The notes below the pieces were generated by a model. That model ran no database searches and was not told the DNA's origin. It saw only the letters and a list, made by a program, of their open reading frames with translations. Positions 9,169-17,804 of a stretch of 42,413 nt of DNA are shown one piece after another. This DNA is from CAZIUL01 sp964542475. Its GTDB lineage: Bacteria > Planctomycetota > B15-G4 > CAYZWU01. The translations under genes were made by a program, and so were the position numbers. Each line of letters opens with the position of its first letter. Positions within the stretch are counted from its first letter, which is position 1. The DNA is taken from positions 1 through 42,413 of the forward strand of contig CAZIUL010000036.1 of assembly GCA_964542475.1 (NCBI GenBank), written 5' to 3'.

Positions 9169-9315
9169 GAAAACTTCGGGGTTGCGCCGGACGTGTGGGT
9201 GGAGAACACTCCCGAGGACGAGCTGGCCGGTTTCGACCGGGAGCTCGATACCGCGGTTGACGAGGCCTTGCGGATGCTCGTGGAAAAAACGTGGCAGTAC
9301 GGCGAGGACGACTGA
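9169..9315 (+). pseudogene. C-terminal remnant of a tricorn-type (S41) protease
   Basis: A 48-codon open stretch that begins right after an in-frame TAA (9166-9168) and ends at TGA 9313-9315. It reads ENFGVAPDVWVENTPEDE, then LAGFDRELDTAVDEALRML and VEKTWQYGEDD. The pattern N-x-G-V-x-PDV-x-V-x-NTPED followed by GxDxELxxAVxEAL is the usual extreme C-terminus of tricorn core/S41 proteases. It has no start codon, ribosome site or catalytic Ser/Lys region, so I call it a decayed 3' end left after deletion of a gene of about 3 kb. The call rests on remembered family patterns. Confidence 0.65.
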
Positions 9316-9351
9316 TAAGCAAAGCCTTCCCTGTCAGAGGGACGCCTATAC

Positions 9352-9933
9352 CTATTCGAGCCGGTCAAGGTCGAGCACGAGCCTGCAGCCCCTTTTTTCT
9401 CCGGGCTCGTGATCGAAATACCGCTCGTACTTTATCAAGCGTTTCTCATTCCCATACCAGATGCTGACCGAAGGGCTGCCGTCTTCCACTGATCGGCCAA
9501 AGAACACGGATGGCGACCATGACCATGCTGATTCCTCGTATTCCTTGAATACAACGAGGTTTACAGTTGCGTCATCCGAGCTGGAAATAACAGACGCTTC
9601 CAGGATCGCGGGATCGGAGAAAAGGTGAGTGTTGTCTTGGATCCGCTCCCACATCGCGTCTTTGATATCCGCGATCACGGCCGGCTTTATCGGATCTTTC
9701 CCGAAGCTGTCGAGTTGTGCCTGGAAGTTGAAGTCACCCGGGTATTTTGCGGCAAGTTCCTCCAGGTAACCGATCTGTTCAGCGAACCGCTTCTGAATGG
9801 CTTCCGGTCGAGCGCAAGCGGGGATCTTCCTCGACATCAGCGCGAGCACACCCGCGACAACAACAAACACGAAAACCGCGCCGGCGATCAGGATCCATGC
9901 CGGTATTTTTTTCCTGGATTGATCGGTGTTCAT
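9352..9933 (-). CDS. Small membrane-anchored protein of unknown function
   Basis: A 193-residue product from the ATG at 9933, which I prefer to an upstream ATG at 9954 because AGGGAAGG lies just before it. A short cytosolic, Lys/Arg-containing N-terminus (MNTDQSRKKIPAW) is followed by one transmembrane helix (residues about 13-33) and an extracytoplasmic domain of about 155 residues. The domain has an alpha-helical first part (ARPEAIQKRFAEQIGYLEEL) and a beta-rich second part ending RLVLDLDRLE. I do not recognise the family. It is divergent from the serpin gene. Confidence 0.7.
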   Translation of the reverse strand: MNTDQSRKKIPAWILIAGAVFVFVVVAGVLALMSRKIPACARPEAIQKRFAEQIGYLEELAAKYPGDFNFQAQLDSFGKDPIKPAVIADIKDAMWERIQDNTHLFSDPAILEASVISSSDDATVNLVVFKEYEESAWSWSPSVFFGRSVEDGSPSVSIWYGNEKRLIKYERYFDHEPGEKRGCRLVLDLDRLE

Positions 9934-10122
9934 GGGCCCTTCCCTAACACGCATATTCGCTTATGGCGAGGATTAAAAGCACGGATTTGAACGCGGCCGG
10001 AAAAAATCCGGTGCCACGGAAGGGGTACCGCTCGTAGGCAAGGAGGTCGGACAAAAAACAGCTCGCTGTTCTGTCCTTTGTAAAAAATGCGACTATGTCT
10101 TTTGATTTGGAGGTTATGTGCG

Positions 10123-11355
10123 ATGAAACGCGTATGTTTGACCGGATTGTTCACACTCATGATTTCCGGATTCCTTTTCTGCCAGGCACCCACCACCACG
10201 CAAGGCGAATCGGAAGAGGCGGCCGGTAAGGTTTCCGCGACAGGCAACAACGAGTTCGCTTTCAAGCTGTACGATCTGCTGAAGCACAAGGATGGCAACA
10301 TCTTTTTCTCGCCGTGCAGCATCCGTACCGCGCTTGCCATGACCCTCAGCGGCGCGCGGAAACGGACGGCATCCCAGATGGAAAAGGCGCTCTGCTTGAC
10401 GGGCAAAGAAGAAGTTCCGCACCGCGCCATCGCAGCGCTCGCATCGGGTCTGGACACAAGGGCCGGACAGTACGGTCACGAGCTAAAGATCGCAAACTCT
10501 CTCTGGGGCCTGAAAGGGTACCGTTTCCTGCCGGAGTTCCTCGGTTCCCTGAAAAAGATCTACGGCGCAGGGTTCAACGAGCTGGACTTTCGGGCAGATC
10601 CGGAAAACGCCTACAAGACGATCAACAGGTGGGTGGAGGGAAAAACAGACAGCCGTATCCGGGAGCTGCTGAAGGCGGGAGACCTGGACCCTGCCACCGT
10701 GCTGGTGCTCATAAACGCCATCTGGTTCAAGGCACACTGGGCCTGTAGGTTCGACGAGTCGAACACCAGGGAACGACCGTTCTTCCTTCCTGGAACCGGT
10801 AAAAAGAACGACGGTCCCCGTAAAATCTCGGTGCCCTTCATGTATCAGATGAGCGATTTCGGTTGTTTGCATGACAAGGACATGACCATCCTCGAGCTCC
10901 CTTACGAAGGAAACGAGCTCACCATGGTGATCATCCTTCCCAGGGAGCGGGAAGGGCTCGCCGGGCTGGAAGCCTCGCTCACTTCAGAAGCTCTGTTAAA
11001 AAAGCTGCAGAAGCTCGAGCCCCAGGAAATCGGGGTATTTCTGCCTAAGTTCAAGGCAAACTCGCGTTTTTACATGAGAGAAACCCTATCCGCCCTGGGC
11101 ATGGCCGACGCCTTTGACAGCACCGCGGCCGACTTCTCGGGAATGACCGGATCCGGGGGCCTCTGGATCGATAACGTGATCCACGAAGCAGTTGTGGAAG
11201 TGGACGAGCAGGGAACCAGGGCTGCGGGCGCCACAGCCGTGATGATGAAAAAAGGCGGAATGAGTTTTCATGCCGACCATCCGTTCATGTTCCTGATCCG
11301 CGATAAAAACTCCGGTGCAATCCTATTTTTAGGCCGTGTGGCAGATCCGTCATGA
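10123..11355 (+). CDS. Exported serpin (serine/cysteine protease inhibitor)
   Basis: A 410-residue serpin with a signal peptide (MKRVCLTGLFTLMISGFLFC). The start at 10123 is fixed by GGAGG nine bases upstream; an ATG at 10087 in the same frame lacks one. Serpin landmarks: NIFFSPCSIRTALAMTLSGA, VLVLINAIWFKAHW, ELPYEGNELTMVIILP, the hinge EVDEQGTRAAGATAVMM, and HADHPFMFLIRDKNSGAILF before the C-terminus. The hinge has small residues and Thr at the positions required for loop insertion, so it is likely inhibitory. The reactive loop continues KKGGMSF and is rather short, so P1 cannot be assigned. It probably protects the envelope from host, predator or self proteases; the nearest protease gene (S8 at 27067) is far away. 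Confidence 0.93.
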   Translation: MKRVCLTGLFTLMISGFLFCQAPTTTQGESEEAAGKVSATGNNEFAFKLYDLLKHKDGNIFFSPCSIRTALAMTLSGARKRTASQMEKALCLTGKEEVPHRAIAALASGLDTRAGQYGHELKIANSLWGLKGYRFLPEFLGSLKKIYGAGFNELDFRADPENAYKTINRWVEGKTDSRIRELLKAGDLDPATVLVLINAIWFKAHWACRFDESNTRERPFFLPGTGKKNDGPRKISVPFMYQMSDFGCLHDKDMTILELPYEGNELTMVIILPREREGLAGLEASLTSEALLKKLQKLEPQEIGVFLPKFKANSRFYMRETLSALGMADAFDSTAADFSGMTGSGGLWIDNVIHEAVVEVDEQGTRAAGATAVMMKKGGMSFHADHPFMFLIRDKNSGAILFLGRVADPS

Positions 11356-11413
11356 TCGGAAAAGGCATGTCCTGCAAAGGGGTCCGCTCCATCCGGGGCA
11401 GAGCCCGAAGACC

Positions 11414-11446
11414 GGCCGGCCGGCCCCGCGCCCCGGCCGTGTTTTC
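11414..11446 (+). terminator. Possible intrinsic terminator after the serpin gene
   Basis: CGGCCGG (11417-11423) can pair with CCGGCCG (11433-11439) around a 9-base loop, followed by TGTTTT. The stem is GC-rich but short and the T-run is only four bases, so this is a modest candidate about 60 bases after the serpin stop. Confidence 0.35.
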
Positions 11447-11562
11447 ACCTACACGGAAGGTTCCCTTTTCCATTGATTTCCTGAGCGATATCCTGTTGAA
11501 TATCAGTGTACGGGCGCCCCCCTTCCGTTCAACTCCACTGGATGTTAATAAGGAGTACAGCC

Positions 11563-12750
11563 ATGATGAAGCGACTTGTCTGCCTTCTCATTTTCCTGTT
11601 GTGCGCCGCCCAGGGTACCAGCGGGATGGATGACGATGAGCTCACAGCGAACCTCACTTTTGACATTGCCGACCTCTGGGATGGGCCTTCCAGGTACTGG
11701 GAAGAGGAAGAAGAGGAAGATCTTCCCCCGCCTTCCCACGCCTCTCTGACCGTTCCGGGATGGGATTGGGGGATGACCTTTGGAAACTCGGAGAGAACGA
11801 ACGGGCTGCGGTTCAACTTCTCCGATTACCGGGTCAAGGAGGTCAACGGTTTTAACTTTACGCTCTGGAAACCGGTGAAAAATCCTGATTTCCATATGAA
11901 CGGTATCGCCATCGGCCTGGGCGGATGCGGGCCCGCGGAAATGAACGGGATAGCTGTTACAGGGTGTGGGCCGGTGGCAAAAGATATGTGCGGTATCTCT
12001 CTTTCTCTTCTGGGTGGGATATACAACGATGCCAATGGAATCCAATTCGCGAGCTTGGGACTAAAAGCTGATGAAATCAATGGAATCACAGCCACAGGCA
12101 TTGGATTGAACGCTGACGACATCAACGGAATCACGGCCACAGGAATCGGATTGAACGCTGACGACATCAACGGAATCACGGCCGCAGGCATCGGGTTTAG
12201 CGCCGACGACATCAACGGAATCGCGGCCGCAGGCTTGGGTTTTGAAGCGGGCGACATCACCGGATTGGCTGCTGCGAGCTTGGGTTTCGACGCCGGCAAT
12301 ATCACCGGTATGACCGTTGCGGGGCTTGGTTTCGAGGCTGACGACATCACCGGAATAACCGTTGCAGGGAGAGCAGACGACTCAGAACCAGTCACGGCAA
12401 TATCACGTATGGGGTCTTCTGGGGAGGCTGACGACACCACCGGATTGAACGTTGCAGGTTTGGGTATCAATGCCGGCGACATCACCGGGTTGAACATGGC
12501 CGGCTTTGGAATCGGCGCCGATGAAATAACAGGATTAGGCATGGGAGGCGTCATGATATCCTGCGACTGTTTCAACGGCCTGGGGATAGGAGCGGTCCAA
12601 CACATTGATAAGTCCATGACCGGATTATCGATCGGTCTCGTGAACATCACCAGCCGCCTCAACGGAGTTCAGCTCGGCCTTTTCAACTATGTGGGAGAGA
12701 ATCCCCCGTGGTTGAAGTTATTGCCGCTGGTCAACTTCAATTTTAACTGA
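11563..12750 (+). CDS. Exported surface protein with 15-residue tandem repeats (LA_2272-like)
   Basis: A 395-residue product starting at ATG 11563 (AGGAG eight bases upstream) with signal peptide MMKRLVCLLIFLLCAAQG. After an acidic stretch (EEEEEED) come about a dozen or more repeats of about 15 residues, for example GLNADDINGITATGI, GFSADDINGIAAAGL and GFDAGNITGMTVAGL. The end reads GLSIGLVNITSRLNGVQLGL. This NGI/NGL...G pattern resembles the LA_2272 surface repeats of Leptospira and related proteins, which probably build an extended beta structure. DNA repeats have a 45-base period and are nearly identical around 12070-12240. One unit (around 12373-12425) is badly degenerate although the frame is kept. 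Function unknown; likely outer surface. Confidence 0.8.
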   Translation: MMKRLVCLLIFLLCAAQGTSGMDDDELTANLTFDIADLWDGPSRYWEEEEEEDLPPPSHASLTVPGWDWGMTFGNSERTNGLRFNFSDYRVKEVNGFNFTLWKPVKNPDFHMNGIAIGLGGCGPAEMNGIAVTGCGPVAKDMCGISLSLLGGIYNDANGIQFASLGLKADEINGITATGIGLNADDINGITATGIGLNADDINGITAAGIGFSADDINGIAAAGLGFEAGDITGLAAASLGFDAGNITGMTVAGLGFEADDITGITVAGRADDSEPVTAISRMGSSGEADDTTGLNVAGLGINAGDITGLNMAGFGIGADEITGLGMGGVMISCDCFNGLGIGAVQHIDKSMTGLSIGLVNITSRLNGVQLGLFNYVGENPPWLKLLPLVNFNFN

Positions 12751-12862
12751 TGCATGTGGGTCAAATTTTCTTGATCGCCCGGATTGATCCAGAGGATTGG
12801 GCCTGCTGTTCCCGAAGCAGCAGGGGTCCGGCCAAAGAAGGGATCGATACAGAGAAGCAGGT

Positions 12863-13456
12863 ATGACGGAACTGACCGACGAGAGTTTGATGAAGCTGCT
12901 GCAAGAGGGCCGGACCGGAGCCCTGGACGAGCTGTATCGCCGGTACGCGAGGAAGATCCACGTCTTCTGTTCCATTGCCCTCCACTCCCGGAATTCGGAA
13001 GACCTGGTACACGATGTCTTCCTGCGGGTGATCGAGGCCGCCCACCAGTTTAACCCCAAGAAAGCCCCTTTCCGCACCTGGCTGTTCGGTATCACACGAA
13101 ACCGCGGCATCGATCTCAAGCGCCGCGAAAAAAAGCGAAGAACCGTTTCGCTTGACAACCCGGGCTCTCACGGCCTGGAGGACAAACCGTCTTTCCTGGA
13201 GACGGTCCATTCCGAGGAACCGAGTACCGAGGAAACGGTGTTGAGAGCGGACCTGACAGCAGCGGTCCGGAGCTGCCTGGGCGAGCTGAAAAAAGATGAT
13301 GAGAGAGAAGCTCTTGTTCTCTACTACATCAACAGCAAGCTGTTCCGCGAGATCGGCGAAATCTTCGGTAAATCCACCAGCATGGCTCAGAAACTGGTAT
13401 ATGCGGCGCGGGAAAAAATGAAGTCATGCCTGGAACAAAAAAAAGCTGTGCCGTAA
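12863..13456 (+). CDS. ECF-type RNA polymerase sigma factor
   Basis: A 197-residue sigma-70 family factor of the ECF group. Region 2 (residues about 23-90) shows ARKIHVFCSIALHSRNSED, LVHDVFLRVIEAA and FRTWLFGITRNRGIDLKRR. Region 4 (about 140-190) shows REIGEIFGKSTSMAQKLVYA, a helix-turn-helix for the -35 element. I start at ATG 12863 (MTELTDESLMKLLQEGR) with an AGCAGG-like site; an earlier in-frame ATG at 12797 adds a non-homologous basic tail. A gene with a membrane helix and DUF4384-like domain follows 75 bases downstream on the same strand, the usual place for an anti-sigma factor. Confidence 0.92.
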   Translation: MTELTDESLMKLLQEGRTGALDELYRRYARKIHVFCSIALHSRNSEDLVHDVFLRVIEAAHQFNPKKAPFRTWLFGITRNRGIDLKRREKKRRTVSLDNPGSHGLEDKPSFLETVHSEEPSTEETVLRADLTAAVRSCLGELKKDDEREALVLYYINSKLFREIGEIFGKSTSMAQKLVYAAREKMKSCLEQKKAVP

Positions 13457-13531
13457 TTCCGCGGTGTTATGGAGTGACGTTCGAGCGTATTTGGATATCA
13501 AACCGACTGACAACAAGATCAGTGGTGTGAC

Positions 13532-14416
13532 ATGAGTTCCATGGACGACAAAAAACTAGAAAAGATCATGGCCGACTGGGCCATACGCGAGGAGAAGGCT
13601 GCGCCGCTGCTCGAGCCTCCTGAAGAGCTGCGCCGCCGTGTGCTGGAAAAGCGAAAAAAAAACCTGAAACGGCCCCTTTCGATGGTTATACGATTCACAG
13701 CAGCCGCAGCCTGCCTAATCGCTTTTACGGTTCTGCTCCGCATACTGTTTCTTCCTTCCATACCGCAGCCTGAAAGGGAGCATCTGCGTCTCATGACCTG
13801 GCAGGCCGGGAGCGAGAAGGGGATCTTGATCAAGGGTCCCACGCTGGGAGGAGAGAAACGGCAAGGGGGCCCTGAAAAGGGAGCAAAGGGACCGGGGAAG
13901 GGTCAGAAGAAGGGAGGGTCCGCTTTCTTCACCCAGCTCCTATTCCAGTACCACAGGGAAGGATCACAAACCATCACCGGAGTCGACCTGCTCTCTCACG
14001 CCGCCGGGAAGATCTTGCTCGAAACCGAAGACCGATTCCGCCTCGGCCTGCTTCCGGCAAGCAACGCGTATTTCTACATCTTTCTTCTGGATTCCCGGGC
14101 AGGCGTGGAAAAGCTGTTCCCGGATGACAAAAACTCTTCGGCTTCGAACCCTCTCATCCGCGGGCAGGCTTTTTACCTGCCCGCTGAACCCGGCTGGTTC
14201 AGCCTCGCTGACAAGCGGGGGGAAGAGCGTGTCTACGTCGTTGCTTCGCAGCAGCAGCAGCCTCTGCTGGAAGAGCTTTTCAACCTGTGCGAGGAGGCGC
14301 AGGAAGAGACGGAAACCGAAGAGCACGTCGCCCGACTGCGCAGCCGGCTGGAGTCGTTGCACTCGGAAGGCCGGGGCGCTGTGGAGGTCATTGTGTTCTC
14401 CTTCAATGGACCCTGA
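13532..14416 (+). CDS. Membrane-anchored anti-sigma-like protein with DUF4384-type domain
   Basis: A 294-residue product. Residues 1-50 are cytosolic and helical (KLEKIMADWAIREEKAAPLL, then EELRRRVLEKRKKN), resembling the sigma-binding tail of anti-sigma factors. Residues about 53-75 form one membrane helix. Residues about 105-130 are a Gly/Lys-rich linker. Residues about 150-245 resemble DUF4384 (YFYIFLLDSRAGVEKLFPD, then GQAFYLPAEPGWFSL, then ERVYVVAS). It directly follows the ECF sigma gene, so I infer a sigma/anti-sigma pair with an extracytoplasmic sensor. The anti-sigma role is not proven; no HxxxCxxC zinc motif is present. Confidence 0.7.
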   Translation: MSSMDDKKLEKIMADWAIREEKAAPLLEPPEELRRRVLEKRKKNLKRPLSMVIRFTAAAACLIAFTVLLRILFLPSIPQPEREHLRLMTWQAGSEKGILIKGPTLGGEKRQGGPEKGAKGPGKGQKKGGSAFFTQLLFQYHREGSQTITGVDLLSHAAGKILLETEDRFRLGLLPASNAYFYIFLLDSRAGVEKLFPDDKNSSASNPLIRGQAFYLPAEPGWFSLADKRGEERVYVVASQQQQPLLEELFNLCEEAQEETETEEHVARLRSRLESLHSEGRGAVEVIVFSFNGP

Positions 14417-14477
14417 TCAGCATATCGACCGTGTTTTGCGTGCTTGCCGGATCAGGCAGGGGAAGCATTCCTCTCCG

Positions 14478-15980
14478 CTACCTGATGTGCCTCTCCCACA
14501 GCTCGCGGGTGTCGATGGGAGACATCTGCTCGCGGTACTTGGGATTTTTGCCGGTGAAGTTAACATAGTCATAGGGCCTGCCTTCGAAGTACTCGCCTGT
14601 GGATCTGTTCATCGTGCCCCAGCTGTCCGTGTGATACGCTGTGCCGCCTTCCATGGAGGACACCCAATCCTGCTGGCCGCGGATGTAGCCTGAGCGCTGG
14701 TAGTCGATGTAATCCTGGCTCTTTTGCCGCTCTTCATAAGCCGCCTGCATCATCTCGTGGATCTGATCGGCGTTCCTTGAAACCAGCTCGAAGGTGTCCC
14801 GCTGCATCTGCTGAAGCCTCTCTATGCCTTTCGCCACATAGTTCGAGGCCCATTGCTCGTCGATCCTGTAGGAGCTTAGCATTGCAATGATGGTGGGAAG
14901 AAAAGCATCGAACCGTTCCAGAGGCGCGCCCACTGTAATGTGCCGGAAGTTCCAGTTTGTGCCCAGCCGGGAGCCGAACGATATTCCCATGCTGTACCCC
15001 TTGCTTTGCCGTCCGCCGGAAAGGCAGGTGTAGAGGAAATCCTCGACCGCTACAGGGCCGGCTGTGTAGACCCGCTTCATCTCCCCGGCCAGCTCTTCCC
15101 TCGAAATGATCTCCAGAAAGCGCATCTGTGTGGCGATCCGCTGGTAAGCCGCCAGAAATTCGAGCGCCTTGTGCGGAGGGAGGTAGGGGGATACGGGAAC
15201 GCCTGCCACGTTGACCCCCATCTTCGGCGCAAGGATGTCTACACTCGCCGAAACGAAGGAAAACCCCGTTTTTGCATCGGCTGCAATGAAACTGCCGGCG
15301 CCCAGTTCGTGAACAGTCCAGCCCCGGGGGATCAGGAAAGAGGCGGAACCGTCCTGCAGGCGATAACCGACAAGCTCCGCCCGGATCGGGGGCGGCCCCT
15401 TGAGGTCGAACGATCCCTTGGTGACTCGGATGTTCGACAGGATGGTGAGCAAAAGCTCCCTCGCCCCTGCCAGCTTGCCCTTCGAAGCCTCTATCTTCGA
15501 GCAGAGGAAGCTCCCCCCGCCGCAGGAGAGCCAGGACCTGAACTCGCGCTTTACTTTTCCGGGGCCCGTGTATGAGCCTTCCAGAACTATCCGGTTCTTC
15601 TCCTTCGAAAACATGGCTTGCTCGAGGCAAAGATCGGGAAAGCGCTTGCCCGTCCGGGCGAGCATCTGCTTTGCCAGAGCCGCGGTATCGTCGCCGGAGG
15701 GGCAGATCCCATATACCATCGCCGCCTCAAAGCAGCCATCAGGATCGGTCACGGAAAGCGAGCGACAGCCGTGCTCAACCCCTTCGCTCACTGTCCATCC
15801 CTTCGGTTTATAAAGCACGAAGCCCGCCTGCTCCGAGAGATGTTTCTCCATCTCCGTGGCCGCTGTTTTCTTCATTGACGCGGTTGATGCGGGTTCCTCC
15901 TGAACTCCCTGTCCGCAGGCGGACATTGCCGAGCTCAGGACCACCGCGGCGATCCATCCTGTCTTCATGGCAATACTCAT
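14478..15980 (-). CDS. Putative lipoprotein of unknown function
   Basis: A 500-residue product beginning MSIAMKTGWIAAVVLSSAMS, then AC: a signal peptide with a lipobox-like MSAC. The start at 15980 has GGAGG eight bases upstream. The mature protein contains two similar halves: GFVLYKPKGWTVSEGVEHG near residue 55 and ASFLIPRGWTVHELGAGSF near residue 210. Both look like PsbP/MOG1-type folds ('xxIPxGWxV'), and a helical stretch and a Tyr/Trp-rich tail (QDYIDYQRSGYIRGQQDW) follow. I do not recognise a named family. It is convergent with the sigma/DUF4384 pair and upstream of no obvious partner. Confidence 0.72.
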   Translation of the reverse strand: MSIAMKTGWIAAVVLSSAMSACGQGVQEEPASTASMKKTAATEMEKHLSEQAGFVLYKPKGWTVSEGVEHGCRSLSVTDPDGCFEAAMVYGICPSGDDTAALAKQMLARTGKRFPDLCLEQAMFSKEKNRIVLEGSYTGPGKVKREFRSWLSCGGGSFLCSKIEASKGKLAGARELLLTILSNIRVTKGSFDLKGPPPIRAELVGYRLQDGSASFLIPRGWTVHELGAGSFIAADAKTGFSFVSASVDILAPKMGVNVAGVPVSPYLPPHKALEFLAAYQRIATQMRFLEIISREELAGEMKRVYTAGPVAVEDFLYTCLSGGRQSKGYSMGISFGSRLGTNWNFRHITVGAPLERFDAFLPTIIAMLSSYRIDEQWASNYVAKGIERLQQMQRDTFELVSRNADQIHEMMQAAYEERQKSQDYIDYQRSGYIRGQQDWVSSMEGGTAYHTDSWGTMNRSTGEYFEGRPYDYVNFTGKNPKYREQMSPIDTRELWERHIR

Positions 15981-16040
15981 GGTTCTATCCTCCAAACATC
16001 AAGACACATGGTCCATTGCAAAGGCCGTGAGCCGCACCGG

Positions 16041-17786
16041 TCATGACTCTTCCGGCTCCGAGCTTAGCGGTCTGAACCATGTGAAGTAGAGCGCTGCTCC
16101 AGAGCCGATGAGGACGCCCAAACAGGCTGCGCCGTGCAGATACCACCGGCCGATGACAAAGAAGGGCAGGATGTTCATGCAAAAAATGAATACCATGCCC
16201 AGAATCGGGTTAATCAGCACACGACCGGTTTTGTCCAGCCCCTTGTTGAGATCCTCGGTCGACAGCCCGGACATCGCGCGCACCGGCCCCCAGAACCCCT
16301 TGGGTTTAACCATGCAAAAAAAGCCGACGATCGTTTCCCTGTCCACCGGCCGGAAGAGAAGCGAACCCACAATGCAGCCCGCAAGAGCAACTCCGTTGAT
16401 CACGGGGCTGAACACGTATCCGGGCGTGTCAGGCCGAAAAAGCACCATCAGGCTCAGCAGCATGCCGCTGAAGATGCCGATTGCATAGCCCCACCCGTTC
16501 ATGCGCCACCAGTACCAGCGCAGAGCGTTCGGGATGAGAATGCACGCGTTCAGGCCTGTGGTCATCCAGATCCAGATGTGGTCGATGGAACGGGCCCGGG
16601 TTCCGATTAAAAGGCCCACCACCACGATGATCACGGTGGTAAGATAGCTGAGGCGGATCAGCCCGCTCTCCCTGATGCGCGGCCAAAACGGCTGGACCAG
16701 GTCGCGCACAACTATGGAAGCGGCAGCGTTGAGCGTGGAACTGAACGTGGACATGAAAGCGGCGATGAGCCCCGCGAGGACGACCCCCCTCAGCCCGGCG
16801 GGCATGTACTCCTTGAGAATGAAAGGGAGCACCCTTTCCGGGTCATCCACACCTGACATCGCGGTGAGCGCCATGAAAACGATCCCAGCCACCATTGCCC
16901 AGCGGAATATCAGGAACAGCGGCCAGCTCGCCCCGGCCTTTGCCGCTTCTTTTGTGTTGCGCGTGGCCAGAAAACGCTGCTCCTGGTAATGTCCGCCCGC
17001 GCCCCCGATGCTGGTAACGATCCCCGTGAAAACCCATACCACGCACAGAAGGCCGAACATCTCGTACCCCGCGTGATCTGTGCCCGCCACCTCCGGGATC
17101 CGCCACGGCGGGAGAAGGGAAAGCGACATCTTCTCGTGCAGGAGCTTGGGGTCCACGTGTATGAAAGCAAGCACAGCCACCACCAAGCCGCCAAGGTTCA
17201 GGATCACCGCCTGAATCAGATCCGTGACGATGACGCTTCGAAATCCGCCAACCACCACGTACAGCGTGGTGATCCCCATGACAACAGCCGCGCATTGGAA
17301 CGGTGTAAACGGGAGGTAGGCCGAGACGAACTTCCCGATCCCCTGAAAGGCATATCCCACGGCAAACAGCAGGAAGGTGACCTGCATGATCCCAGCGGCG
17401 GTTCGCGCGGTTTTTCCGCCCCTTCCGATCCCGAACCGGACCCGGATCAGCTCCACGGCGGTCATGACGTTGGTACGCCTGATCCATCTCCCCATGTAGC
17501 TCATCAGGAAGGCGCCAATGAGAAAAGCGTAGATCCAGAAGATCCAGAAAGCCTTGAGGCCGAACAGGAAGATCAGCGACACGAGCCACATGGTGCCCGT
17601 GATATCGAAGTTGGAAACCGAGCCTGACAGGCCGAGCATCCACCAGGGCAGGGATTTGCTCCCCAGGAAGTACGATTCCATGTCCATGGCGGCTTTCCTG
17701 CGAAAGTAGAAACCCACCGAGAGAACAATGAGAAAGTACAGGGCTATGATCGCGAGATCGATCGCTGGAAGCTCGATGTCGAACAA
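16041..17786 (-). CDS. Sodium:solute symporter (SSS family)
   Basis: An inner-membrane transporter with about 13 hydrophobic segments that couples sodium influx to uptake of a sugar, polyol or organic acid. Family features: AIIALYFLIVLSVGFYFRRK in the first helix, SYFLGSKSLPWWMLGLS, and GLIAAFMSTFSSTLNAAAS, the Na-binding/signature helix. Start choice: the longest frame opens at ATG 17843, but its first residues (MTAAADKDEICGLKK) are encoded by the palindromic repeat at 17805-17961. I therefore prefer TTG at 17784-17786, which has AAAGGA eight bases upstream and sits just before the first helix (581 residues). Substrate unknown; glycan-degrading neighbours make a sugar plausible. Confidence 0.88.
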   Translation of the reverse strand: MFDIELPAIDLAIIALYFLIVLSVGFYFRRKAAMDMESYFLGSKSLPWWMLGLSGSVSNFDITGTMWLVSLIFLFGLKAFWIFWIYAFLIGAFLMSYMGRWIRRTNVMTAVELIRVRFGIGRGGKTARTAAGIMQVTFLLFAVGYAFQGIGKFVSAYLPFTPFQCAAVVMGITTLYVVVGGFRSVIVTDLIQAVILNLGGLVVAVLAFIHVDPKLLHEKMSLSLLPPWRIPEVAGTDHAGYEMFGLLCVVWVFTGIVTSIGGAGGHYQEQRFLATRNTKEAAKAGASWPLFLIFRWAMVAGIVFMALTAMSGVDDPERVLPFILKEYMPAGLRGVVLAGLIAAFMSTFSSTLNAAASIVVRDLVQPFWPRIRESGLIRLSYLTTVIIVVVGLLIGTRARSIDHIWIWMTTGLNACILIPNALRWYWWRMNGWGYAIGIFSGMLLSLMVLFRPDTPGYVFSPVINGVALAGCIVGSLLFRPVDRETIVGFFCMVKPKGFWGPVRAMSGLSTEDLNKGLDKTGRVLINPILGMVFIFCMNILPFFVIGRWYLHGAACLGVLIGSGAALYFTWFRPLSSEPEES

Positions 17787-17804
17787 AACAGGTATCCTTT
17801 TTTT

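Noticed and set aside
12070..12370. CRISPR-like regular DNA repeats
   Set aside because: The 45-base period is a multiple of three, stays in frame, has no unique spacers, and encodes the tandem protein repeats.
11826..12662. Minus-strand frame with regular Pro/Ala/Ile repeats
   Set aside because: Mirror image of the 15-residue repeat protein on the plus strand, which has a signal peptide and ribosome site.
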